This document shows positions 47,950 to 59,330 of a stretch of DNA of 64,000 nt, one piece after another (position 1 is the stretch's first letter; each line of letters starts with the position of its first letter). A program made the translations under genes and the position numbers. Origin of the DNA: Onchocerca volvulus (Eukaryota; Nematoda; Chromadorea; Rhabditida; Onchocercidae); the NCBI GenBank assembly GCA_000499405.2, contig HG738141.1, positions 804,171-868,170 of the forward strand. Reading direction: 5' to 3'. The notes beneath the pieces were generated by a model that worked only from the letters and a program-made list of their open reading frames with translations, ran no database searches and was not told the DNA's origin.

Positions 47950-49390
47950 CTTTAAAAGAAAAAAAAAAAGAAAGAAAGTGGTAAGGGTGAGAAAAAAAGA
48001 TTTCAATAAATCTTTAAAATATTTTTTTTAATTTAAAAAATCGATAATCGCTCTTATTAATTTCAAAACTGTGTGCTATAATATTAATGAAGCAGCACTT
48101 TTTTGTGTTCCATTTTCGGAAACTATTGAGATAAGGTGAGTTACCGATATGATAAAATAATATTAATATTTTATGAATAGAAAACGGAAAGTGGATATAT
48201 TAAGAAATGAGGAAATTGAAGAAATGATAAAAATCGATATTTTATAATTAAAAATAGTTCAGCATATTTTTAATAATTAAAGTGACATGAAATAATTTTT
48301 CCAGTTGACGCCAGTTGAATGATAAAAAAATCAATTTTTTACAAGTGTACAAATTAAAATTGCAGTAAATTAGGAAATCATAAATTTTTGTTTTTTTTTT
48401 TTCTCGAAAAATAATTGGAAAAAAAAGGATTTTAATTAAACATTTCGATCTGAATCAATTCTTAAAATTTCTTGATTACCATTTAAATTGATTGGACTGC
48501 AAAAAATTTGAAATTAAAAAAAAATTCTTTTTTAAATTAAAAAAAATTTTACTCGAAGTTTAAGCTTTTTATGCATTCTTGCTCAATATGATGACCTGAA
48601 AGTTTTGAAAACCTGTTCGTTTTTTTTTTCTTTCCCAATAGAAAATATTTTTCTACAAATATAATTTATTCTTTGTTTTTTGCCCTTTTTCAATTTTAAA
48701 AATTTAACAAATTTTATTATATTCTTCGAATCTTTCCGTTATTATTCTCCGAAACGTAAAATTGTTTTTTGTTTTAATTGATGAAGGAAAAAATTCATTT
48801 TTTTTTTTTTATAATCACACATAACCTATGAAAGAAATGATTGAACAGATAGAAGGAAAATTAATTGCAAGGCTATTTATTAAGTTGGCAGTTGTAAACA
48901 ATATGAATTCAATAAAATAAGAATTATTTATATATTACGTAAGATGGATAGTAATTTGCATATTAACAAATATTTATAACTACAATATATTATGAAAATT
49001 TCGTTCAGAAATATTGTAATTTTTGATAGATACGGTTAATATTTACCAATCATGCATATATGTCTGCTGGCAGTTTGCAAAAATTTGCCCGAAAATTTGT
49101 CACAATATGTCAGATAGTTGCATCTGAGAAGCTCATAATAGCAAACATTTAATTTAATTTAATTTATGGATTCATTAATCTAATCTGTTAATAGAAGTTA
49201 TAGGTCAATATATTTTACAATTCGTGATATATTTTATGCGTTTGCATATTTTTAGAAATGATTTTTTCGTTTTCGAATTATTAGTAAATTTTTATATTAC
49301 ACTAAGAAATTGAATTATTGGCGCGCAAATTATTTTAGATTTGCTACCAGTGACCAGTTTTGATAGTTATTTAATGACACAAGTTAATTA
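47950..49390. other. Region upstream of the phosphatase gene
   Basis: Around 48090-48125 the minus strand reads MEHKK after CAATAG, with a weak GTGCTG donor in the right phase to join 47949; this could be the missing first exon. Nothing else is supported. A/T runs are common. Confidence 0.3.
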
Positions 49391-49399
49391 TCATTAACT

Positions 49400-49850
49400 A
49401 CGTCGTATCGTATACTTAAACTGTTGCAGTATTCATTGCAGCAATGTTGGAAGGAATCGAATTATCAGGTGAGTTTCACCATTTGGCAGGGAATCTATTA
49501 ATTGGTGCGGTAATATCAAAATAGTTTTCAGGCTATTTTTTATTAGAATTAAGTGTTTAACTGTTTGCATATATTGCGATGTCATCCTTTTGATTTTTTT
49601 TATGGAAATCGATTCTTTTTTTAATGTGTCCGGTATTTTTGTTTCAAGTTGCTGATCTGAAAAAATCAGAATTTTTAAATTATTGAAAAAACTAATTTAT
49701 GCTTCATTTTAGAGATCGATACACGATTGATTGAAAATGAAGCAGTAATAGCGCCATTTACAAGTGAATGATCACCGGGGACAAATGATTTTTACTGAAA
49801 AGCACATTACTAACTTGCTTAACTTTGACTTAACTTGCACTCGAAAATCA
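49400..49850 (+). pseudogene. Decayed copy of the cyclin 3' end (last two exons and intron)
   Basis: From GTTGCAGTATTCATTGCAGC the plus strand follows the end of cyclin exon 11288-11053, the whole last intron (ATGGAAATCGATTCTTTTTT is shared), and the terminal exon with its end near ATTGATTTCGAAATA. Splice sites are partly kept but the exons are no longer open. Orientation is opposite to the source gene. It is collinear with the NAA38 copy downstream, so both came in one event. Confidence 0.85.
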
Positions 49851-50157
49851 TTGATTTCGAAATAATAGGAAAACCTCAACAATGAACAAATAAAATCTTT
49901 TTTTTCTCCCTTTTTTACATGAAACTATATTAGACTGTGTGGAGATAGAAGGCGATTCATGTTCATTTGTGCTTGAAAATCAGGATTGGCATCAATCTGT
50001 TACATCCAAGAACTGTGCGGTATAAAAAAACATTGTCTTCTTTTTAACCTTTGAACTTGCAATTGTTTCCTTTTCACAGCTTTTATTTTTTAATTTTTTT
50101 GCATAATTTCATAAATTCCACATCATTAAATCAATTGTTGCTTTTTCTTTCTGATCG

Positions 50158-50635
50158 TGACAATATAATAGGTTGAATTCTGTTCTTCAATTCTCACAAT
50201 TTCGTCAATTTTTTTGTTCACTCACTTGAGAATGAACCTCAAACTTGGGTTATTAAATCTTTCTTATGATTAAATTGTTAATTAACGAACGCAGCAATTT
50301 TATCAGCAGTACATTTTCGATAATATCAAAGGAGTAACTTTCATGAAGAAATTATGATACGAAAGAAGGAGAGATAGGGTTACGCAATAAAGAAAATTGA
50401 TATACCACGAATTGGACCAACCGACCGAGCTCATGGCTATCCATTATTTGAAATGATTTTTATATTCAAGATCCTCTTTTTCATCGTGGATGGAGGATCT
50501 TAATATCATTTTGGGGACACAAGAAAGATCCTTTGTTGTTTCAGGAGCATGCGCCTTTGTCGCGCATGAGATTGTGTTTGTGGTTAGCATGATGATGAAA
50601 GAGAGCTTTTTTAAAGCTCATTAACTTGATAGACA
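50158..50635 (-). repeat. Solo LTR, old relative of the 41-43 kb element
   Basis: On minus it starts TGTCTATCAAG and ends ATTGTCA. It shares with the 41-kb LTRs the AACCCAAGTTTGAGGTT block, the AAGATCCTC...GAGGATC pair and the GCGC-bearing U3 stretch, but is well diverged. It interrupts the duplicated cyclin/NAA38 segment between 50040 and 50650, so it inserted after that duplication. No clear target-site duplication is visible; a poly-A run abuts its 5' end. Confidence 0.65.
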
Positions 50636-50719
50636 AAAAAAAAAAAAAAAAAAATGATTTCACAATCAATTACAGCAATTGTGCAATGTCAAATTTAAAA
50701 CAAAGGAATCACTGATTTT

Positions 50720-51400
50720 CTTCTTTTTGTTTGTTTATGATTATGTGTGAGTGTTTTTCATGAAAGACGATAATGACTTTAACCAAAAAAAGATCCAGGC
50801 ATTATGCATTGTTTATTAATTCGTATAATGTGAAGATGAAATAAACAAATGAATTCAAGAAGACTGATGAGTGGAGTGTTTATAATCCGAATAGGGCTTG
50901 AAATTAATCCGAGCAAGTTTCAAATATGAGTGTATCTTACGATTCAATTTCGGAAATTGCGATGTTTGAGTTTGCTTACGAATGGCTCACTTTAGATATT
51001 TACGAGTTTTAGTTTTTGGATGACAACTATTTCAGTTTTAATCATGGGCAATTTTTTTTTTCTTTTTTTGATAACCATTTTTCATTAATCATTTCCTGGT
51101 ACTATTGCGGTGTCGGCTCGACAGTTTTTAGATTTTTCGTGTGTTTTTTTTTTTTTTTTTTCTGCAAATATCTCTTTTTTTCTATGTATTTTCATATAAT
51201 ATTTATGCAAGAAGCCTGGGAATACGTCGATAACTTGGGAAGATTTTATAATTTGAATTAACTGACGGATATATAATGAAAGGGAAATATGTTTTTGTGA
51301 CAACGCGTTAAATAGATTTCTCAGTGATTGCAAGGTGGTTAGTTTAAAAAAAATTTTGTTTTAAATTTTGATTTAAGACTGGTGATAGATTTCATGAATT
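50720..51400 (+). pseudogene. Decayed copy of NAA38 upstream region and first exon
   Basis: 50720-51130 is the reverse complement of the NAA38 upstream region (GTGTCGGCTCGACAGTTTTTAG is shared, complemented, with 8930). 51206-51345 follows NAA38 exon 1, including the DNA for LTDG (CTGACGGA) and the donor AAGGTG. The frame is broken by stops, so no product is expected. Similarity continues into the intron to about 51400. The second exon was not found. Confidence 0.8.
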
Positions 51401-54400
51401 TCATAATTTTTGAGCAATATTAAAACACGTCAACATTAATGACGCTTAATTATCTTTTATTTCATTCACCAAAAACTTAATAATTTTCATGAGCCAGCGA
51501 TCCTATCCCGATATGAATTTTAACTATTAGCTATTCGAAAAATCATGAATATTACTTATGACCGGCTTGCCATAATTTGTTATTACACAAAATTGATATA
51601 TCTAATTATATGCTTGTAAATTCTCCCAAAACAAATCCCGCAATATTTTGATACCAAGCAATTATAGTTTCATCCGAATAGCTCATGCTGCAATAGTTTA
51701 TTTAAAACAAAAAAAGACGACAATGAAGAATTATAAGAAAACAGTGTGACAAGATTTTCTTCAATAGAATGCCTTTAATTTATATTTTATAAATTTTAGT
51801 TTTTTTTATAAAAAATTTCATAAAATAAAATATATTTTATAAATTAATTCTCGAATAAAAAAATTAGCCATTTTATTTTTCTTTTCATTTTTTTTTTTTT
51901 TTTTATTTTTCTTTCGTGAAAAGAAAATGACTAATGAAGTTATAGCATATGTTCCCGTATGCAATATCCAACAAGAATGCACGTCATTCGAGAATACATC
52001 TTGCATTCTCGAATGATATGAATCGATTTCTTTCGCAAATTTTTGTTGAAAAGCAATAAGCTCAATTTGTAAATTAAGTTTTTTTCCTTTTTTTTTTTTT
52101 TTTCAACTTTTGCTTCCATCTGAAATTCAATGCGATTTTATTCAGCTGCACGTAAATATTAATATGCATTTATTCATTGATATATTTCTATTAGCCACCA
52201 TAATTTCATACAAATGTAAATATTATCAGTTCGCATTTTTACCTCTATTTTTACATTTAAGCGACGCCTTATGGATTAAATTAATCGAATAAAAAAAAAA
52301 GGAATTGGTATACTTAATATAAGATCATATTTAACTAATCATTTCATTTTCTTTTTTTTCTTTTCCAAATTTTTCTAATGCGAATTTTTCGATGCTTCAT
52401 CGTATTTTAAAAATTAAAGGAAAGATGGAAAAGACAGCATAATGTAAAAAATAGACAAGAGTGACATAAATGTATCGTAATTTATAAATCGGAATTTAGA
52501 TTTCGTTCCACTAAATTAATTATACAAAATTATTTTTTATTAAGCATTCAATCTTTTCAGATAATAATTGAACAGTTTGATAGTATGATATTAATATAAT
52601 TGCATTAGAAATATAAGTAGACAGATATTTAAATTTTTGAGTAATATATTACTGCAATAAATTTTAATAACATTATACTCATTTTTGCGAAAAAATGCTG
52701 TTATTCCATAATTAATCGTTTTTTTCTGATTTTATCTGATAATCATATGTTACCTTGGTAACATTTTCAGATTTTCAGGGATACATATGAATTCGCAAGA
52801 GCAAATTGAGAAATTTTATTTCAAAATTAGCATTGATTTTTGAAGCTATATGCAATAAGACTTTACTTTTAAAAATTAAATCTTTTAATAATTCTTAGAT
52901 TCTCAAACTTGATTGAAAACAAAACTTGTTTAAATGAATTGAATTTTAAAAAAATAAAAGGAAATTTCACTTTCTTTCTCATCTTTTCTTTTTTTTTCTT
53001 TTTCCTCTCAAATATCATTGGATTGATTTTAACTGATGCTAAGTGGTAATTTTTTTGAGAAACAAAAACATAAAAATGACACAAATTGAAATTTGCTAGT
53101 TTTTTTCGTCTTTTTTTTTTTAAATTTTATTTTATTTGCATTTTTAGAAAGCAACAATGTCGTATTATTCAAGAAATATATTAAAATTATTCATTTCTTT
53201 ATATTAAGATATTTGTTTTCCCAACCTTCTCTTTCTATTAAATATTATTCGCTTCTCATTAATTTAGACGCATAGTTAGTAATTGAGTTGACAATTAACT
53301 AGTACGTAAAATGAATAAATGACGGGTTGATTGAAAAATGTGGGAAAACTCAGGTGAAAATAAATTAATGAGGTATTTTACCTACCATATGGCGTCAATT
53401 CCTAATTTACTATAAGTATAAATAGTTTGATATGATTTATTCTGATTTATTATGACATATTTTGTTTGATATCAATTATTCTAATGCAGCCATATTTTAC
53501 TACAATATATCATACGATATTTTAATGTTGATTTGATAAATTTTTATGCCATCAATAAAATGATTTTGAATATAGTGAAGAAGCAATTGTGAATGCAATG
53601 AAAAATGAGCGATATATTCATAAATGAACATCAAAAAAAGGAGAAAAAACTAGGTTACAATTATGTTTCGCTTAATTTAGCTTTTATTGGATAAATTAAT
53701 TTATAGGCATCCAAGGAATTCGAATGATCTATAAATATTACTACTACATTTGCTGTCTGACATCATATTAATCATATTTTTAACTGTTTCGAATTACTAA
53801 CAGTTCAACTGAATCGTGTGTACAATTACATTTCGTACGAATGGTAAGCGAATTTTCATAATTGTTAACAATTGCAATTATTGATAATGATTATTGAACG
53901 AAGCGATCATTCAACTGTTAAGAAATATTCAACATATTCTCGAAAGCACTTATTTTATCACAAGGATTGGGATATAGAAATATCCATCATAATTTAATCA
54001 ATTTAAATGACTTAGATTATAAGTTTACATCTATTTAGTAAAGTTAATGTAAGAAAAAGTCAAAAATCAATGGTAAACTTCTCCGTAAAATAAAATTTTA
54101 AAAAGAAAAGAAAAAATCAACTCTTTTTGTCCGATTTCTGACACTGACAATTTTAATAACAAGATTGACGACTGCTTTTTTTTTTTTTGTCTTTTTTTAT
54201 ATTTTGAAAGTTTAAAGTAGTTTACAATATTCATTTTACAATTTCAGAAAAAAATATTTTGTCTTGAAGTTAACTTCTGTATGAAGAAAAAAAAAAAAAA
54301 TTGTCTGCTTAATATCATAATACTTCTAGGTGCTTTATTTAGCAATATTTAAAATCGCCAAAATATAGAAATATTATAAAACTGAGCGATTCATTTTTTT

Positions 54401-54410
54401 TTCTTCTAAT
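51400..54410. other. Non-coding, AT-rich region
   Basis: No exon, RNA or repeat family could be supported. Short frames at 51818-52006, 52110-52292 and 52869-53084 are in low-complexity sequence. Confidence 0.45.
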
Positions 54411-54417
54411 TCGCAGA

Positions 54418-54705
54418 ATGATCTTGCAACTTCATATCAATTTGACGCAACAGATTGAAATTTTCGTGCAAAAATTTCGATTACAGGTAAACCTTGTCTT
54501 AATCCCAATTCTCGTCTTGCAAACAGAATCATATTTGCTTGTATGTGCATCATTCTTCCTGTTCATTTCGTTTCACAAAGACAATACTTCAGTTCGGAAA
54601 ATAATTCAGAAATTATTATGCACAAAACTCGGCGATCATTTGTCGGAATTCCACGTTGACCTTTTTAAGATAATTCTGGATTATATGCAATCTTTTATTA
54701 AGTAA
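54418..54705 (+). other. Unrecognised 95-codon open frame
   Basis: The frame starts directly after TTCGCAG. It contains a GTAAAC donor-like site after 22 codons, then a hydrophobic stretch and a mixed, protein-like tail (KLGDHLSEFHVDLFKIILDY) before TAA. Base composition is less AT-rich than around it. Removing the apparent 40-base intron would break the frame, so its structure is unclear. No family is recognised. Confidence 0.25.
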
Positions 54706-54719
54706 AAAAGATGAAGAAA

Positions 54720-55430
54720 ATAGAAGAACTGATGAACAAAGTTTCCGATTTTTAAAAAAGGACAAGGTTATTGGATTCAGTTCCCTTCAATTTTCTATTT
54801 TAATCAAATTTATTGAAGAATTAGGTGTTGAGTACGAATTAAAATTGTGTTTTTTTTTTTCAAAATATATTTCCAAATGCATTGTGAATTACATATTCAA
54901 AATATAAAGCATTTCCAATTTTCAAATTTATCATCTCATGACAGGTGATGGTGTCATTCGAATCAATCATTTTTTATTTTAATCGCAATCGGTTTTTTAA
55001 TTGTGTATCCAACAATAAAAAAAAAAAAAAAAAAAGATTTGTTGAAAAACAAGTTGTTATTTATAATATGTATTAAAACGTTCTAGCAATTAATTTTCAA
55101 TTAGTTATAGAATAAGTTATTTTTTGATGTGCAATATTAATAAATTGAAATTTAATTAAATCATTCAACTTTAATCATTTACGTTATTTTTAATAATCTG
55201 AAATCAAAATTAAACTTTAATTTATCTGCCATGCGACAGTTTGCAGAGTTTTCAGGCAAAGCTTGCAGTATCGCTTGACACTTTCCCAACTCAATAAGAC
55301 TTCCTACCCTGATTTTTAAATGATGGGTTAAAAATTTTTTCGATACCAACATCCCTCATATCGCTTATATTATTTGTTATGATAGGTTCTTTCTGTTCGT
55401 TTTTATCTTCTTGCGAATAATTTCGTTATT
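54720..55430. other. Non-coding region
   Basis: Nothing is supported here; a poly-A run lies at 55017-55035. Confidence 0.4.
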
Positions 55431-55436
55431 ATTAAA

Positions 55437-55630
55437 ACACTAGCTGAACCCAGCCGCGCTCCGCGTAGCCGATCTAGCTCGTCTATGTGGGCTGGCCACG
55501 TTTCGCATGTTCGGCTCCAGCTAATCTATATAAATAGAAATGCCAATGTTCGTTTGTTCAAAATTTTAAACCTCCAAAAGTTCTTAAACATGCACCTTAT
55601 CTATAATAATTGAAAATCTTAGATATCGAA
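55437..55630 (+). mobile_element. Helitron-type end fragment
   Basis: A G+C-rich start (ACTAGCTGAACCCAGCCGCG) leads to GGCTCCAGCTAATCTATATA and the AAATAGAAATGCCAATGTTC block. The latter part matches both ends of the Helitron remnant at 21.8-24.2 kb, including TTTGTTCAAAATTTTAAACCTCC. It is probably a short non-autonomous or truncated copy. Confidence 0.6.
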
Positions 55631-55639
55631 AAGTCATTA

Positions 55640-58600
55640 ACCTGTTGAGATTCAAACTTTTTCCGGCCAAAATTTTATTCTAGGCATAAGCTTAACATTG
55701 TAAAAAGAAAAACTAAATTTAAAAACAAAAAGAAAGAAATGATACCTAAACGTACAACAAAAAAAAAAAATGTTAATTGAACGAAATTTAGTAATCAAAA
55801 ACATCTTCGTTCTTTCGATATATTAAAAAAAAAATATTTACTGTGCACAAACATTTTCAGCAGACAGCGAGGAAGGCAACGAATGATTAATTGCAAAGTA
55901 ATTTATTTTTTCCAAAAAATTACCTTTAGTAAAATAATATTTAAAATTTCCACAATTTACAAATAAATTAACTTTTACTCAAAGATTTTTTCAATGCTAA
56001 CTGATGAATGGAAGTGATTGGTGACGTTTTCGTTTCTTAGAATAAAAATAAAAACAAATTCTATATGCCATAATTAATCACAATCTATCTGTCATGTAGT
56101 ACACAATTTATCAAATTATCTGATATAAAAACAAAAAGCAATGGAGAGAAAATGAAATTGAAAAGTTGTAAATCTGTTTTTCAGGAATAAATTCAATGTT
56201 TATCAGTGTTAATTGCAATATATTTAATAGTAATTTCCATTTGTTACACTGCATTTATCACTTACTATTTCATTTCAATCATTTCTTTTCTTATTTTTTT
56301 TATTTTCGATCAAAAACATTATTTAATTCAACTTTTTGAGTTCCAATAATTGGAATTTTTTTTGTTGAAGAAAAGATTTTATTTTATGCTGATATATAGT
56401 TGAAATTATCATTATCATATCATGTAATAAGAAAAATATGAAAGAAAAGAATAATTACAGATGGGCGGTAGTGTAGAAATCGGGGGAGAGAAATTGTATG
56501 ATAAAAGTACAAAATTTATCTCTTGAAAGGGTCTGAGGACAAGAATGAAATATTTCCTTTTAATTTTTAGCATTAAATTTTATAAATGTTTTTTCAAAAA
56601 GCAATTCAAAATATTCAAAATTAAATGCAAATATTAGAATATTTACGCTTATAGAAAATTAATTGCTTTGCATATCTGTGCTGCTTATTTCCAATGAATG
56701 CATGATAAATTATAATAAATAAATGCATAATTTATGATATATTGTTATTTATCAATTGTTTATTACAATATATAAGTAGATTGATTACCGATAATCGATG
56801 AAATGAATTATTTATTGTCTTAATTGATATTCTTTTGACGATTGAATTTATTTGTGATCTGGCGAGTTAGAAGAGAAATGAATGCGTTATTTCATCTCTA
56901 ATATACTAAATTATATATTTGTAAATGACATTTTATAATGATTTAATCGTCAAAAATGTAAAGAAAAAAGAAAGAAAAAAATTTTTTCTTCGCAAAAATG
57001 ATTCAGCAATACATAAAACATTTAAACAATTTCTTTCCCATCTCATTTTTCTCGAACAACTATTTTTTCCTTTTTTTTTTTTTTTTTTGGAAAAAGTGAT
57101 TAAATGAAGATGACGTCAAGATAATTGTTAATTATTAGCGAAGCAAACAAAGTAGAATACGAATTCACTTCGCCTTTTTTTTTTTTTCTGAAATAACAAA
57201 TTATTGCATAATTAAAAATTTATTTGCGCATTGAAATAATATTTAAAATTATTTTTTTTAAATAATTAATTGTTGTGTGGTTTTTTTCAAGTTTATTTGA
57301 TATAGTAAAATAATAATATTTAACAGTAAATCAATTTCTAAATAAAAATTCGGTAAAATGATTAACTTTAATCATTATTCAAATTTTGTAATATTTTCGA
57401 AAATAAAAAAAAAAAACAGCCCATGAAACATCTAAATCCTTTTTTTTAAAAAAAGTACTATCAAAATTTTATTCAAAAATGATGGAAGCAAGTAAATGAA
57501 ATGGGAATGAAATTGGTGATTGGTCATTGAAATGTGACAGTTGTCGTTTATTGCTTGAAATGTTTGCGGATGAATGAAGCACATTTTACTCAATTATCTT
57601 TCTTCAGTGTTAAGTTGTGGTTTTCGCTTTTTGAAATTTTTGAAAAACAATTTTTTTCGTCTTTGTCTGACAAAGTACTTCAGTCCTATTGCAACTTTAT
57701 GTACAAAGTTTTGCTCAAAATAGTTACTTTGCTTTTTTGAAATCGCTAAAATGCTGAATTTTTTCTCTTTTTTTTTTTTTTTGCCAATAATCCTTAATTT
57801 ACTCTTTTCTTTCGTTTCCATTCGTTTTTTTTTCTCTTCGTTTCTCTTCTTCTACCTTATTCGCTTCCTAAAAATAAAAATTTTTGGCAATTTTTTGAAA
57901 AAGTTTTTCTTGAGATTAATTTTTTCTCGTATTTCATTTTCTTCCTTCTACTGATAACATTAATTAATTCCAAAATGTTTAAAAGATTGTAATATGTTGA
58001 CTCAATATTCATAATGATATCTAAATATCCATAAAAATCTAATCCATCTATTTTTCTATTAATTATATTTCCTTCTTCCCAAAAAGTTTTTTTTTTTTTG
58101 ATTTTTATTCTCTTTTTTTTCAATATTTAATTTGATAATTTTTTTTACTTATATTTTGTTTTATATTTTCCTTCAGAAAAAAAAAAAAAAAAAAAAAAAA
58201 AAAAGAAAGAAAAAAGAACAGAAAAAGTAATGAAATGTGGCAAAATTTCAATCAAAATATGAAATGCTTGAATTATAAATTTCAAGTTTCTCTAATATTT
58301 TTAATAATTTATTTTATTTATTCTCTATTATTTGATGATTTCGCATTGAAATTTATTGAAATTTTCAAAATGTCCCTTTTTCTCTCTTTTTCGTCATCTC
58401 TCTCCCTTTCTCTCCCTTCGTTGTGCCCTTTTTCTGTTCAAAGTTTTCAAGCTGAATTATAATAATATTCTTGTCATACTCATTTCCCATACATATCTCT
58501 TCCATATGCAAAATTCAATCCCGCAGCGCCATCCATCTCAGTGATATTTCTCATGTTGTCGATACCTATGTTCCATCGATTTCATCGTTCTATTTCAATT

Positions 58601-58770
58601 TTTATTTTCCTATAAATTGTCAAGTATTTTTCAAAATTTCAACTTTGAAATTGCAACAATCCATTTCACATTGCTATTTTAATTCATTATTTCGTGACTA
58701 ATTACTTCTACATTTTCTAAGGGGCTTAAAAAATCATCTTAAAAATTTTCATTTTCAAATTCCAACAATT
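55640..58770. other. Non-coding region with long homopolymers
   Basis: A and T runs (for example 58178-58204) and a CT-rich patch at 58380-58440 dominate. The frames seen here are Phe/Lys-rich by-products of those runs. Confidence 0.45.
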
Positions 58771-58779
58771 TTTCTCGCG

Positions 58780-59330
58780 TGACAACTATTAATCAATCAG
58801 TTGACATCGGGACTTTTTTTTTTGTTGTTTTTGGAGTTTTCTCTCGGAAAACACAAATCATTTTATTTTACAGCTGTTTACTAATTATTGATTAACATCG
58901 GAACTTTCTCTTGTTTCTAATTGTTTTCAAAGTTTTCTCTTAAAAATTACAGACATTCATTTTATGCTACAAGAACTAATTTTTGATTGAAATCGGAACT
59001 CTTTCTCGTTTTTGATTGTTTTTAAAGTTTCCTCTTAGAAATTACAAACAATTATTTTCAACTACAAAACCAATTATTAATTAATTAATGCTCGAAGTTT
59101 TTCTTGTTTACTGATTGTTTTCGAAGTTTTAAAATTGCAACAATCATCTGATGCTACAACTATTAATTAATTATTAATTGACACCCAAGTTTTTTCCTGC
59201 TTTCAATTATTCATAAATTTTTCACTCATAGATTGTAACAATTATTTTATATTATTATCTAATTAATTAGGATAGAAATTTTTCATATATTTCAATAATT
59301 TTCAAAATTTTCGCATTGAACTATAACAGT
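58780..59330. repeat. Degenerate minisatellite, about six units of 90-99 bp
   Basis: A unit with the pattern CTAC-AA-TATTAATTAATTNTTGA, CATCGGAACTTT, CTTGTTT-TGATTGTTTTCAAAG and TTTTCTCTTA-AAATTACAA recurs with CATCGG-equivalent positions near 58804, 58895, 58990, 59089, 59181 and 59271. Divergence between units is high. It has no coding capacity. Confidence 0.75.
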
